DNA from: Tyto alba
Lineage: Eukaryota; Chordata; Aves; Strigiformes; Tytonidae
Direction: 5' to 3'
Assembly: GCF_018691265.1 (NCBI RefSeq)
Contig: NW_024881296.1
Span: 14,167,427 to 14,231,426, forward strand
Length of the DNA stretch: 64,000 nt
How positions within the stretch are numbered: position 1 is the first letter of the stretch; every line of letters begins with the position of its first letter. Shown here piece by piece: positions 1 through 14,496 of this stretch. A program made the translations under genes and the position numbers. The notes beneath the pieces are model-generated. The model had not been told where the DNA came from and searched no databases. It worked only from the letters and a program-made list of their open reading frames with translations.

Positions 1-3000
1 GTGAAGGGCAGCCCATCTGACTGGCAGTAATGTGAGAAGCCAAGCAATTCCAGTTCTCAGAAGCCTTTTGCCTCCTGGAAGTCTGTAAATAAAAGGACAA
101 CTATCACCTTTGGCCTGAAGATTGTGGTGTTGTGATAAACAGAAAATCTAATTAATCAGGAGCGTTATGTCTGATTTGTGCAAACTTGTGGCTGAGCAGC
201 TATAAATTATATCACCATATTCAATTACTGGAAACAACATTTCCTGTGTAAAGCAACCTCTGCAGTCTGTAGGGAGATCACCCAATTTCAGACGTACATT
301 TGTTAATCACTGCTTTAATTTTTCTACTTGAAAACGAATAATACATTCTGTGCAGAGCAGGAAGTTCAAAAAGTCTTTCAATCTGGAGTGTTAAACCATT
401 TGACCATCTTTGTGATCTTTAGGCTGATAACAAAGACACAAAGTAAACAAGTGTCTTAAAGATAAAGATACCTTTATTCATGTGCACAACTAATAACATT
501 TTCAGTTTTCAGCCATTCCATCAAAATGCTGATTAAGTCAAAGCCAAAATGTTTCACCAAGATATATTGATTTTGTTGAAGCTTGTAACAGAAGGTCTCA
601 AAGCTCTAAGGTGGTCTCTAGCCATTTCTTGAGAGACAGCCTGAATAGAAAACCTTATCTTTTCAAATCTTTGAATGTATTCCAAAGCAGAAAAGAAGAA
701 AAATTTACCATTTCAAAATTTGTTCAAAAAATTTGAGGTCTTGTTTGGAGACTGTCCTCTAGCATCCATGTATACCTTCAATGTGTATTATCACCAGGAA
801 CTCATTCAGGATTGTATATACATGCAGACACACACGAGTGAGTGTGAGAAACAGCAGGCCTAACGAAAGGAGCCAAATGGACATCCCTTGAGGCTACTTC
901 ATAAAGAATCCTATTAGACATCTGGCCAACAATTGCAGAACATCACTGCACCACAGGTAAATGTTAGTGTGAAAGCAAGAACTGACTGGGTTGCAAGTTG
1001 ACACCTCAATACAATCAGTGGTCCAAGAAGTACCAGCAGAATCAGGAAAACCTGTTATCATGGTGGCAGTTTTTACAAGGCCAGAGGAGACACAATGGTG
1101 TATGCTGTCCCTTGACAGGATGTCATCCAAAACAACCTCAGGCAAAAAAGCTTATCCTGGCTGCCAAGCCTCCTGGTGTGTCCTCTTGGAGAAGGTACAA
1201 TGTTCTCCAAGGAACTAAGGCAGCAGAAACTAGAGGTACAGGTCACAGAGACATCAACATGAAGGAGATTGAGAACAGCAATGAAATGGGGTACATTGAA
1301 ACCTGCTTTTATCTTGGCCTCTTCGGTACCTTTAAGGAAACCCTGTCAAGCACCTATGTGGAGGCATTCCTATGTCATGCTGACGTGAGCATCTCTATGT
1401 TGAGTCTTGCTGTATGACATTGTATGAGCCTCTGCTCTGGCTCCAATTCTCTCATCTCAGACAAGCAGAGTCCTCTCCTTCATATCCCAGTACTTTATTG
1501 GTATTCATAGCACTAAGGCAAGTGAGACAAGAAAGTCAATGGACAAGTAGTTATGGCAAAGACTTTGAGAACTGGAGAGTCCTAGGCCTCTTTCCTCTCT
1601 CACACAGTTTGCACTATCTGCAGTCACAGTGAATTATATCAGGTTACTCTGGCATGGCAACTGTAATTGACAGTAATAGGTCCTCTTGGTTTAAATTCCA
1701 GAAGAAAAACTGATTGCCCTAGTCTACTTTGGATTTGTCTTCTTCAAACTTCCCAATATTTTGTCTCCAGCATTGTCAAGAAGGAAATGTAGCATAGATA
1801 AGACATTGGCTGCTACTGTACTATCAAAAGCCACTTTAAGCAAGAGTATGGGCAGAGATGGTTGAAAGGCTGATAGCTGGTACTCAGATGTGCTTTCACT
1901 ATTGCTGGCTCTAGAATAGAGGTTATGGATTCTACTGTAGGTTTCCAAATGCTGGGGAAAAAAAAACAGCACTGTCACCGGGACCCATAAATGGTCATCG
2001 ATATCTTTTGAAGAAAGGAAAAGGCAGGGGTGTATAGTGAATTAGTAGGGTCAGTGAGCTCCAGTAGTTAGACTCCTCATACTTTCATTGAAGAAGAGCT
2101 GTCAGAATACACAGTCCAGGGAGACAGTTGGAGTTGGCTAATCCATGCTTAGTGAGGCACCCAAATGTTTGGTTGTTTGAAGTTTGAAAGCATTGAGTTG
2201 ATCTTAAAGGCCTGTACCACAGTCAATGCTGTTATGTTAATCTTTAGATTTTCTGCAAAACTAAGTATGGGCAAGCTATTGGGAAGTGAATTATGTAAAA
2301 AACAACACATTGCTCTCAGCCAAGTCCAAGAAATGGCAAACCCAGCAGAAGAAGCTACTTTGTTCCTCAGTCAGCTCTGAATTTGAGCACTCTTCTGAAC
2401 AGCACTGATGGCCCACAGTGCAGAGGGCCTTCCCCAGTAGCAGGGATTCACAGGGTCAGACAATATCCTCCCCTTCCCTCCCTCCCAATATTTTCATCAA
2501 GGAACCATCAGGAAAGACATGTCTTGCTGGAGCTCTACCTCTTCAGTGTCTAGGGCTGTGGATCCAGTATCTTTCATTAGCTTTGACATGGCTGACATAC
2601 TCACCCATGTTAAAGTCATGGGGATAATCTGGATAACTGTGTAAATAATATCCCTTTTTGCAAACTAAGCAAAATTACAAATACTGTCAGGGAATGATTT
2701 CAACAGCAGTGAAGCTATCACTGGTCATTTACTAATGTAACCCATTTCCAGATACTAACCACAGCAGGTAGGGCTGTGTTCAAAGCACCTGTGATTTTTC
2801 TCCACAGTAACCAATGACACTGGAGAAAATGGCCATGGGAACTTCACAGGCAATACTTTTCCTGGTGCAAGTAGTATGGAAGCCTCAATCTCTTATCTAT
2901 TAATTCCTTTGTCCTCTCTTCACATATCCTACCATCTGCTGTTAGCAGAGTGCTACCAGATTCATTGAGTCTGATTGGGGACCACTTATGTCCACAGGTA

Positions 3001-4370
3001 GCTAGACCCCATTTGAACAGTGCTCAGGTAATTCTACCCATTTTGCAGTGATCATATTAAACCAGCTTGATCCTCACACATAAGTGGAGGGCTGGAAGGC
3101 CATCCACCTAGAATTGCCTTAATGACTTTCATCATGGGAATGTCTTTGAGACAGGTGGAGAGAAGAAAGGGTCATGCTTTCCCCAGAACTGCAAGAAGGT
3201 GAGGATAGTCCTTGAGGAAGTAAGGGACAGATAATTTACTGGAGTGAAATGTCTCACCCAACACAGATTTGGGACATAAGTCTCTAACTATACAAAGAAA
3301 AAACAATAGTCAATTTCCCACTCCATCACTGTTTTTCTCAACATTCTGAGATTTATCATCAGATCTTCAGACAAATAAGCAAGTACACAGAGATATTTTT
3401 TTTTTTGGATAATGAGTACCTCACTCTTTTCTGCTATCCTGTCCTTCCTACCCCAGATTGTATCTCATCAAGACCACCTCCAGAGGACCAGCCTCCCACA
3501 ATGCAGCATCTGAGTGCTGGCACTCTCCTGACCTGTAAGTCCCGTGCACTGCCTGGAATTAGCAAGAACAATTGATAACATTTTGGTTACTGTCAAGTGA
3601 GACAAGGCAGGACAGCGGGAATGAGGAGATAGCCAGGAAGCAGGATGGTTATACACATTGCATCTTCCCAGCTGCACCCTTAAACTGTGCAGTGAAATCT
3701 CACAGAGGCAGATGCAAAACCCCTTCCTACCTGTGCTTCTTCAAAAGAGCAGTTATGGAGTCTACTTTGTGCTGAAGTTACAAAAGATTTGCTGGAATAA
3801 CTTGTTCAGTGCAGTGAGATTGTAACATTATCTCCTTCTAGTCATGACTGAAGGTCATGATGACCCTTTCTGGGGCTCCAGCCGACTGCAGTGTGCCATC
3901 ACTGTTTGTTACACAAATACTCCCTACTACAGATGAGCTCTTGATGAGCTTTTATGTAAGGTACTCTCAGATATGAAAAGAGACAGTTGAAATTAGCCTG
4001 GATATGAGAAGTCTGAATTTCACTCTGATACTCATAGATACAACTTCCATTATTGAACTGCATGCAGCCTTATTATTTGGGATGAAAAGACAGAGGCTAT
4101 GGTAGCCCTGTAAACTTTAGCCCTTAATAACCTCAGTAGCAGATTTCTTTATTGCTACAGCTTTATGTCAAGAAAAAAACTTCAACAGAAAATCCCATGG
4201 AAACATGAAAAACAAAACCACAGGTCCTGCTTTAGGAAACAGCTTGGGACAAAAGACAAGCTGGGAACCTCCATTTTCATTTGCCCTCTGAAGTAAAAAT
4301 GAAAGGCTTTAAAAATACATTACTGCAATCCTTCAGGTGAGAACCCCAACATGGAACACCTCTGGGGCTG
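1..4370. other. Intergenic DNA, no gene recognised
   Basis: AT-rich DNA with many stops in all frames. The longest open stretch (998-1417 +, 139 codons) overlaps another frame of similar length and resembles no family I know. A short T-run lies near 3391. I see no RNA gene or clear mobile element. Confidence 0.5.
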
Positions 4371-4936
4371 TGTGGCTGCTGTGGGTTATCCCCAGCAGGC
4401 AGCTGAGCACCACACAGCTACTCACTCATATCCTCCTGGCTCCAGGAGGATGGGGAGGGGAATTGTAAGAGCAAGGTTAGAAAAAATTCATGGGTTGAGA
4501 TAAAGACAGTTTCATAGGTAAAAAAGGGAAACAAATAAAAACAAAACCAAGAAAAAACGCGTGAAGAAATAAAAACCAAAGCCACAACTGCTCACCATCT
4601 ACTGACTGGTGCCCAGCCGGTTCCCGAGTAACAGCATCCCTGGCAAACTTTTCTCCCTAGGTTTTGTTTCTGAGCACGGCACAATATGGTGCCATGAGAT
4701 GTCCCTGGGGTCAGCTGTCCCCGCTGTGCCCCCTCCCAGCTCCTAGTGCACCCCCGGACTCCTCGCTGGCAGGGCAGTGTGAGAAGCAGAAAAGGCCTTG
4801 TTGCTGTGTGAGCACTGCTCAGCAGTAACAAAAACATCCTTGTGTTATCAACACTGTTTTCATGACAAATCCAAAACATAGCACCATACCCGCTATGATG
4901 AATAAAATCAACTCTATCCCAGCTGAAACTAGTACA
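4371..4936 (-). mobile_element. Solo LTR of the same avian family, opposite orientation
   Basis: Read on the - strand it starts TGTACTAGTTTCAGCTGGG and shows the same order of landmarks as the LTR at 45081-45680: TAGAGTTGATTTTATTC, GGTGCTATGTTTTGGAT, AACAGTGTTGATAACAC, GGACAGCTGACC, GAAACTGTCTTTATCTCAAC, and an end like GGGGATAACCCACAGCA. It is diverged, and no retroviral coding region adjoins it. The left boundary is uncertain by about 10 bp. Confidence 0.8.
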
Positions 4937-7900
4937 ATGGCTTTGATGGGGTAATGCAGGGTTGGCAGCATCTTTTGCATGATAAAGCAACTTTCCCTCA
5001 CTTCAGAAAATGCTGGGCTAGGACCAGGAGAAATGAATTGACTTTCTGGATATTTATCCCTTTTGCTTCTGATATTTATATTTAGAGCTGCCTGTGATAT
5101 GCTTGAATGGCTGTTGACAGGTATGACATAGTGTCTTTGATTATAGGAGCATTATCAGTTGGGGCACCGCCATCAAATGCTGCACAGTGAGTGCCTGCAT
5201 CCGGCTGCTCTTCTAAGATTCTCTGTGTCTTACTTCTCTCTCTCTCCCTCTTTCAGTCATTTACCTTTCAGGCTGATTTCAGCATCACTGTTCCTCCTTT
5301 CTCCTCCCTGAAAGGATATTTTGGAATGTATGGCTGATCGCTGTCAGCTGTAATTCCTCAAAAATGTAAATGTGCTTCAGAGAAGAGGAAATACGGTATC
5401 TGTGACTCATTCATACTTCAGGAAAATTCTCTAGTTCAAGGGGAAAATGAAAAGGCAGGCCCTAAAAAAAAAAAAAGTAGGAGGCCGGAATAACTAAGTT
5501 AAACAGGAAGAGATATTGAATACAGTCAACAGGCTTCAGAAGCAGCAAACGTCTGATTCACAAGAAAGTAACAATAGGCTGAGAAATTAATTATTCCAGA
5601 TGTACTGTATATCCTGTACACAAGTGGAATAGCAGACCTCAGCTCACAGAGACGTACAGCCTACTTCGGTTTGCAGGAGGACAGGCCAGCTTCTGACACA
5701 CGTACAACGATCAGCACCTGGCCCCCACACCACTCCACCGACTGCCGTGTGAGGCAGGGTATTAGCGCCTGGCTCTCCACCAGGAACCTTCTCTCCTGGA
5801 AACAATCGCGGGGCACTGTGGTATTTCCTTTCTGTCCCTCGTGTTGAGTCACTGAGGTCAGACACGACGGCTTTAAGGGCCACACAAGCTGTGTGTGTGC
5901 AGAAGCAGTGGGACAAACCCTTGTCATCCTTCCGCTGCTGCTCGTGAGCAAGACTCTATGAAACAATGGCGCTGTGACACTGCCCGCCTCGCAGTGCCAG
6001 CTCGTACACATCGCTCCCTATTCCTGCCCGTCCTGAGGACAGCCCTTCATGCAGCGCGCTCACCCTGGGCTTCTGGGCAGCTGCTGGTGGCATCGGGGGG
6101 CTCATTCTGCTGTCTTGTGCAACATTTAGTACTGTGTTTCGTGAAAGACATCAATAATTACTAACGTCAGAGTTTGGGTGCACAATTCTGCCTGCCGTGG
6201 CGTAAACAGAGTTACAGGTGATACAGAGAAATTTACACCAGACCCTGCTGGCATGAACAAGAGCGAAGCAGTCTAGTCCCAAAGCAATACAGTACTTCAG
6301 GCCTCAGGTCCCAACACAGACATCTGCAATCCACATTTTAGCATCTCTGTAATGATGTAACAGTACAGCAGTTCCTGATGGGCTGGAAGTGTTTCCATGG
6401 CAGATTGGCTTTGCAACAAAAAAGTGTAACAGGTGGTTGCCTCGGGCAGCAAAATATTAGGATCAGCACAGTGTCAGTGCAGCGTGTGAATGGCAGCAGC
6501 TCCAGAAAGGCTGGATGTTCTCCAGTCACACCACTGACCACAGTGTTGGGTGCTCCACCTGTAAGCAGCTCTCCTCAGTCCAAAAGATGCAGTGCCAATG
6601 ATGAGCTTTCACAGCAAAGATTTGGTCAGTAAATACACAGAAGGACCCATGCCATCGAGCATTAACAGGCTTAAGGGGAAGCTAGTCCTTTAATGGATTC
6701 GTCAGCAGTCATATTATTTCCAGGCAACTAAAAAAGGACTATACCCAGGGTATCCTGCTACTGTCACTTTCACTGAATGCCCAGGCAGAAGACTTCTGTA
6801 TTACTTAAATAAAACTGATTTCCTGCAGAGAAAAATTCAAGACACAGAGTTCACATCTGCATTTAGATTCAAGTCTTCACTGAGTTTTGATCTAATGTTC
6901 ATTGCGTTCATTTAAGATAAAGGCCAGTCTGAGCACCCGGTTCAAATCTTCCCAGATTAGGGACTAGGCCTGCTTTTTTAATATAAACCCATCTCCAGGT
7001 GTTGCACGATTTTTTTTTTTTTACATCTTTTTAACTTTATTTTTCATTTTTCCCTGGGAAAGTGGAAATGTAATCTCCCGCTACCACAAATGACATAGCC
7101 AAGTTTCCTAAATTTGGGGAATTCAGAGAAGGGCTGACACACTGACAATGTGAGGGAGGAGGGTTCCCCTAGGAAACGCCCTGCCTGATCATGATGACAT
7201 TCATACCACCCGCCAAACAGCACCCTTTCTACTGAGTCACTGCTCTGATCTGGCATGGGGGATTAGTGTACCCACTAGTTTGAGTGCCGGGGGTGCCCTT
7301 GCTGGCTCCTGTGCAGCCTTGCCCCAGGGGCAGACTGGCAAAGAGAATTTGCAGCTTGGTCCAAAGCCAGGGAAGGCAGTTGCATGACTGTCAGATGACT
7401 GGGGATGCAGCTCCATTTACTGATGAGCTACTTGTTCTTTTTTCCTTCTTATCTTTTCTCTGTGAGTACCTCAGGGGTGTACACAGGTCCCAGCAGCGGG
7501 GCTGCCAAGGGGGTGTGGGAGAGGGTGAGGGGAGCAAAGGAGGAATGGGGCACTGGAAACAGGTCAGGCAACCCCAGAGACCTCGCTGTAACTACTCCCA
7601 AAGTATAACAGGAAAACAAACTGCAACTGCTGTTTCCAGAGATGAAGGTAACAGCTATCAAGGAAGAGCATGCAAATCACGGTAAGGAAAAAAACAAAAC
7701 AAAACAAAACAAAAGAAAACAAAAGAAAACAAAACAAAACAAAACAAAAAACTGCAGGCAGCTGCTGTCTCACTGGTGTCAGTTTCACTGACTGTGTCTG
7801 TTCCTGAGGGGCAGATCTGCTGGCAGCTTCAGGGAAGCACTGCACGGGATGGGGTGCCGGGGCCAGGCAGAGAGTAAGGTGTAAAGGCAGCACCTTTCAG

Positions 7901-8269
7901 CAGGTGCTGGGAAACGCCATCCTGCTCTCAGCAACCACCAGAGGAAGGGGCTGGGGTGATGCCATTCATGTACCTCACCCTCTGCGTTTTGCTGCCCAAG
8001 TTTCCTCAGGAATCTGCTGAAGGGAGATGGAAGGCAGCTGTAAGGGAAGCCAGGCGCTGCCCTCCACCTTGCACGGCCATAGCTGCCTCCCCTCTTACAG
8101 GCACTGCTGCTTCTCCCTTTTCTCAGGTGGCTTCCTCAGTCCTTGCATCTCTCCCTTAATTCAGTCAAGTATTTATCATGAGGGGAAAGCCTGAAGGGGG
8201 ACCAAGTGTCTTCAAAGAACATTGGCGTAAAAGCTGTGCTACCCAGCCATGAGTTTTCCTCCATACATA
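4937..8269. other. Intergenic DNA with a CpG-richer patch and simple repeats
   Basis: About 5640-6080 has more CpG than its surroundings, and two overlapping - strand frames of 90 and 116 codons. They have no recognisable domain and no splice structure I trust. The rest shows only a T-run (7009-7022) and the AAAAC repeat listed separately. Confidence 0.45.
7687..7751 (+). repeat. (AAAAC)n pentanucleotide repeat
   Basis: About 65 bp of AAAAC units, interrupted by two AAAAG variants. Confidence 0.95.
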
Positions 8270-8530
8270 TTTTATGAACTCAGTGTGGGGTTAACAGTTA
8301 CAAAAGTAAATCAGGTATTAGGAATTATTAGTGAAGAGATAGAGAATGAAACACAAAGAAAACATCATTATGTTGATACAGTTTTGGGGGCCAAAATTAC
8401 TTTTTTATACTTTTGGGCAGCCAAAAGATGTAAAGTACTTGAAGATGACATCAGCTAAAGATAACTGAAGAGTACTGTGTCCAACTCCAGAAAAGAATCT
8501 GAAAACAACTAGATATTGGAAGAGAGGGAC
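8270..8530 (+). mobile_element. Old CR1 LINE fragment
   Basis: Contains GGTATTAGGAATTATTAGTG, then AGAGATAGAGAATGAAACA and a region like the CR1 segment following it (CAGTTTTGGGGGCC, AAAGATGTAAAGTACTTGAAG). This is the same portion of CR1 as the start of the copy at 39150-39870. Strongly diverged, so extents are approximate. Confidence 0.55.
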
Positions 8531-11500
8531 GTGGCATACTCTTGCCCCATCCTCCCCGTGCCTTTGCCTATAGCACAGTCAGAAACCAAATCATGGGGCA
8601 GAGGGACCCGAGGGTGCATCAGTCACACGCAATGAACATTCAGTTAATAACCCAACCGGGACAGACACTTGCCAGAGGTACACAGGGACACACATTTCTG
8701 TCAGTGTAAAATGGGAATAAAACACCACATTCTTCTAATTCACACAAGCAGAAGTGGCAGAGCAGGTTGCACAGGATTCTGCTCTCACCCCTGGAAATCT
8801 GCTGACATTCATGAATTTCTCTGCTAGGAGACCAGAAATGAGGCTGGAGGTGCAAGGCATTGGAAGATTAGACCCAGAGGGTTTCTGAATTACTTGTTCT
8901 GCTTCATTCCTACCCTTTCCTGTTTGGCAAATTCATTCCAGTTCTGAAAGGTCGAGAAGCCTTGCAATGTTATGTTTGACTAATTGACCACATAACTTTG
9001 TGTTCAGGCTCCCCAGCTGTTTGGACATGGTCAGGAGTGTCAGGCTGATTTTTGTTAACTGGAACATGATGTCCAGAACTCGTGAGTTTCCAACACTGCT
9101 ACTTTTAGTGCTGCAAGTAGCTGGGGAGTGTCAGCGTGGCCTGGCTGCTCTCAAGTAGAAATGCCTTTGTTTCCAGACTGCATTGGTGGTGGTTGGGTCT
9201 GATTTACTAAAAACAAGTATTTAAAGCCATAGGTGATTCCAAAACACTTTTCTGCTTCCTGCCACTTGTTCCAGGGGCCAAATTTTCCTTTATTTAGCTC
9301 CAAGGATAGTCCTTCCTCCTCTGCCTGCTCAGGCAAAGTCAGGACTGGGTGCCTCCAGGAATGGAGATTGCACATGAAAGCCTCTTGCCCTTATGCCCTT
9401 CCTGATCCCTGCTCCCACAACAAACCAGTGCTCCTTTCACATTGCACTTCTGTGTTGCTGTTTTTTCCTCCATACCAATTGCTAGGAAGGATGGGTTGTA
9501 AAAATACCCGTCACCAGAGTATTTTCTGGAGGGGTTGGTTTGTTTTATGTTTTTGTCTGGAAAAAGAAGTGGCATGCTGATAGAGGCTTCCTCCCCACCC
9601 CCACCCCCATGTTATTTGTTATTTTTGTGAAGTCCCAGTTTCTAGAATTATGTACAAGGATCTCAGCTCTCATTTTAAAAAACACAGTGAGCTGTTATCC
9701 TCATAACTATAAAAAGCGAAGCTTGTAACTCCAAAACCAAGTGGCAAATCACACCCTTTACTTCTGATTTTTGAAATCTTACTATCTTGAAGACAAAATG
9801 ATGATGTTAGCAGGTACAGCAAGGGTTCTGATTATAATTTTGAATATTTAGAATTGGTCTTTGTGATTTCAAGAGCACAGGTAATGGAGGACACTGAAAA
9901 ATCGTTTCAGACAGCCTCTCCTCTGGCTAATCAGTTGCTAAAACAGTATCATCCTGCATGAATCTGCACTCCTGAGTGAATAACATACGCTGAACCTGCA
10001 TATTTTAGTTTGTATCTTGAACAACAATCAGAATGCATATTTTGTAACCCGTTTCCATCATAGGAGAAAATAAAGCTCCTAGAAAATTAGTAAGAAATAA
10101 CCCTTTTACTGAAAGGCAGGTGGAGGACACAGGATTGAGCAAGACATCTTGGGTTACTGAATTCAGTCTGACAGGTGCCATTTGTCACTTTCATAAATTG
10201 ATACAATTATTTTTTAAATTATCTGGGTTTCTCTCAGGTCACTTTGTCTGATAGACACTTCAGAATGTCTTTCCTCTGATGGTTTGACAGCTTGCTTATG
10301 TGCAGCCTCTATTTAACTGTGGCTACTTCATAAGTTATTTGCTCTTGCATCATCTTTGTCCTTTAACCTACATAAATCTCCTTCCATTGTGTGTTTATTT
10401 GTAGATAGCAAGCACATGGTTTCTCATCCTTTGTTTTGCTGTCTTTGTCTCTTCCTATCTAACAGATGCTTTTCCCTCCCTTCATTCTTTCCCTCCCTTG
10501 CCCCCCCATCCTGCCTTTTTCTTCAGCATGGTTGACTGGGATGGCATGTGATATCTCCAAAGGAGAGGTGTGGGTTTTTTTCTATGTTAACATCGGTATT
10601 CTTCTAATACAGCACATTGAAGTTCTAGGGATTTTAGGAAGGAAAAAAGTAATCCCAGCTCACAACGCTAAAATATATGATAGCTCAGCACTTAAATCTG
10701 AGGTAGTTGAGCAAAGTAAAAGAGAAGAAGCTATCAATTAAGATTCCAAGCCATCCAACCATAAAAGGATGCCAGGAATCTTTAAAACCTAAGTCCCACC
10801 CAACAGCCAATTAAGTTTGTGGATATTTGAGCACAGTCTATGTAAACCAGGATAGCACCTGATTTTCCACAGTACCTTGCAGAGTTAGAGAGTCTTAAAC
10901 TTCTTTAAATAGTGTCACTTCCCAGATGGCTGCATTTAGTGGATTACACCTATAATTAGCAATAAGAGGCTAGGGAATGCTTCCTGTGGGGCCTATTTCC
11001 TTAGAGGGACTTTACCCAAGTATGTTGAGATGTGCCTAATATATCTCTGTAGGACTGGCTGTGGGAAACAAATTCAGTTCACTGTTTCTGCAGAGGCTCA
11101 AGCCCGTTTCTCTCACCTCCTGCAAGAAGGGTGCCCAGCCTGCTAGCTTATGGGCTATATGGTCCACCTCTGCCTCTCCCACTTCTCAAAAAGACCAGAA
11201 GATGCATTAGATGGGGGAAAAGAAGTAAGCATGTTAATGATTTTGTAATCCAGTGATGCAAGTATTCACATTTTGGGGAAAGAGGAAACAGGCAGACTGG
11301 ATACTAGATCCTATATTTTATGCTATGTACTGGTTAATATGAAATAGCAAAATATGAAACAGGGACCAGCTCTAGGTATCCTCTCCCAAGCATGACACAT
11401 TGAGAGATGCAAAACCTTACGTTTTTCTGTGGACCTGCTTCTAATTCCCAAGAAATAAAAAAAAGATTCATAACATGCTGTATCTCCTGTCCTATGTTTC

Positions 11501-13498
11501 CCTGTCAGGTATAAAAGGAGAGGACTCTTAGAATCATCTTAGATTGACTAGCAACACAGTACTCCTATGCACTCATCAGCAAGGCAGAAGCTTCTGAGAA
11601 GATATGCCTGCCTTTACAAGAAATTCGTACAGTCTCATTAATGTACTTTGGCTTTCAATGGATGCCAAATAAGGCAGAAAAAGCCCCAGACACTACAGGT
11701 TAATTACATACAGGCAGCAATTCTCAGCTATTGTAAATCAGCCTAGAGTCATTGGCTTCAGAGAAGGTACACTGGTTCACATCAGTACAGATGTGACATT
11801 TGAGACTGAAACAATCCTAGATTCTCTTCACATTACAAACTTACTGGAATCTTTAAGACTTCAGTCTGACAACAGTGCCTCCTCTCCACAGACAGTAATA
11901 GCTCTCCAGTCTGTAATACAGATTCCTGTCAATTAGTTTTTAAGAGGAACAGAGAAGTGCCAAGTTTGACTTTGTGTATTTAGTGACATTCAATCCACTT
12001 AATTCAAACTCACAGGATTTACCGGGCTGCATAACACAAACACCCCAAAAGTGTGTGCAGGTCTGTGCACAAGGATGTTCTAGTCAATCAGTAAGAACTC
12101 ACACTGGGGAGTAAGCATAAGAGAAAGATTACAATGTGTAATTCCCAGAAGGCTTTAATACATTTGTGTGCGGGATGAAGATATCATTTGTGTTTTATTT
12201 GCTTATAAAACAACCTTAGATGTCTGCTTGACTAGGAAATTTGGGTAGAGTAGACCTTGACTACGGATGAGTGCAATTATTTTTAGAGCATTCACCACTG
12301 TTCTGTGGGAAATCAAGTATAAGCAGAAGCCCTAAAATAAATACTTCCCTGTAGCACTGGGTATTAAACAGTCCTTTGGCAGCTGAAGTTCTCCATTTGG
12401 AGAAAACAAGCAAATATGTTCACCTTGTTCCAGTGGTGATTTTCCTACAAAACAGTCCAATGCAGCCTAGATAGGCAGAACTGCCCAGTGCAATAGATAC
12501 ACAGATCCTTACGTATTCTAATACATGGGAAGTCTGCATGAGAATGTATTTGAGACAGCATTACTTTGATTCCCATCACAAATAACCTGTGTCCTGGCTG
12601 TTTTGCTGATGGTCTGATGGTGCTATGCCAAGCCATTGCTGTCCAGCTTCAGGGCTCAGACCACGTCAGATTCGTCTCTGGCCCGAAGTGCCCTTCTCTC
12701 CAGAGGGGAGCTGGGCCCTCAGTCCTGGAAACCAATGATTCAGAACAGGGCAGTTTTGTAGCTCTTTTCACAGTACTGAGTCTGGGGAGTTCCTCAGCAC
12801 CAACTCCCTGCAGCTCTCCTGGAGCAGTGGTGCAAATACATGGTACCACCTGAAAGACTACATGGTGCAGGAAACAAGGGAACAAATGGAAAACTACGAT
12901 GTCTCAAGGAGGAAAATAGGATTAGCTGTTATGGCAAACATATACTTCTTGTCAAATGTTGGGTTGTGGGGATCCTGCATATCTTTTCAATGCAGACAAG
13001 ACTGCTTTTCAGAGGTTCATCTCAAAACTCAGCCAAACTAAACTGCATGGTACTAAACAGGTCTGGTCAGTTTTCTGAGATTCAGTTTTCCTGATAAGGA
13101 GAGGGAAATTATGCTTAAAGAGAAAAATTAAATCCTGTTTTTCTAGATGAAGTTTTGTTTACCAACATCAAGAACAATAACTTCTATATTCAGCACTGGT
13201 ACCTCATGACAAGAAGTGCTATTAGCACTTCTTTTCATTCTTCCATATATAAGTATATTAAGTGATTTTCCAGCAAACTTTATTTCAAATGGCTTGTTCA
13301 ACTAATCCAGTGCTTTTCTCCTGTGCATTTAGTTAGCTGTCCTAAAATTCACATATTTCTATTCCTCTTTCCAATATAGAAAGATTTTAAAAATAGGTCT
13401 GTATACAGGCAAAGCATAAAGATCACCTCTGTCTTTAAAAAGTGATGGAAAGATTAATGAAAATTTAGATGCCCGTCACCAAAATTTCAATCCCTGGG
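8531..13498. other. Intergenic DNA, no gene recognised
   Basis: No supported coding region. A well-formed TATA-like box (GTATAAAAGGAG) lies at about 11510-11521, but no reading frame or exon follows that I can identify. Pyrimidine-rich DNA around 10460-10530. Confidence 0.5.
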
Positions 13499-13517
13499 AA
13501 AAAAAAAAAAAAAAAAA
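13499..13517 (+). repeat. Poly-A tract
   Basis: Nineteen consecutive A residues. Confidence 0.9.
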
Positions 13518-13739
13518 GGAGTAGATTTGTTTGCTACAAAGTATTTTTTGAAGAGAAAATGGAAATGAGCAGCAGTCAGAATGGACTTGTTAAGACAAAA
13601 ATTATGGCACACCAAGATAATTTCCTTCGTATAATTCGTAATAAGCTTTGTAGCTAGCTAGAGTGCTGATGAAATTAGTGCAGGTTGGGTGCAAACCCGC
13701 AGAGAACTACACTCAGCAACTACACACTCTGGTTCACGA

Positions 13740-14220
13740 CCAGAGTGGAAAAAGAAACTGAGAGAGGTTTTGTAGGTATCTATCCTGAATCTAGACCCTT
13801 GTACTGATTTAACTCATGATCTGGAGGCCTGAATAGAGAAGGAACTGATTACATCTGCAGAAGATATGATGCTGGAAGAGACCACAAGTAAGACAGGATT
13901 AGAATTCAAGATGATTTTACAAGTGTCATCCAAGACTTTATAGGCAGGGATGTCTGCAGGACACACAAAGCTACCTCTCTGTTCTGCCTGGCATTTGTGA
14001 GGCCCCAGTAATTGGTTCCTACAGAAGGAAGAATGACTTAAGTTATATATTCAGAAAAATTTATAAGAGTGAAATGTCTGAAATAGATTGCCAAGGAAGG
14101 TCCAAACACCTCTTTCCTTGGACATCTTTAGGAAGAAATTAGGCAAATGTTTAAGAAATTACTCACGTAGAGATGATCCTGCCATTGAACAGATGGATGA
14201 ACCACGTCACATTTCTTTTC
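13740..14220 (+). mobile_element. Diverged CR1 LINE fragment (probable)
   Basis: Sections such as CATCTGCAGAAGATATGATGC and later AATAGATTGCCAAGGAAGG, ACATCTTTAGGAAGAAATTAGG and GATGATCCTGCC resemble the CR1 3' portion in the right order and spacing. Decay is heavy, so the assignment is moderate. Confidence 0.45.
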
Positions 14221-14496
14221 TCTTTTAACTTTTCTCCTTGGTGCCCACATTCTCCCTCCTTGAAAAAAACAGAATACAAAAAAATGTTATTTGCTTACCT
14301 CATTTCTAAATACAGTGCAATTTTAACAGCCGCACAGAAACAAAGTGGTATTTCATGTTACCAAATTGTCATATTCCTGCCTTGTTTTTTAAATTCAATA
14401 GTTCATCTAAATTATATGAAAGTTAGATCACTTGATTGGTCTGGCCCCAGTTTATAAAGGGTTTTGCTGTATTAGTTGCCAAAAGTAATAACTGCA

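Noticed and set aside
5661..6011. Two overlapping - strand frames in a CpG-richer patch
   Set aside because: No domain, two frames open at once, and no supporting splice sites.
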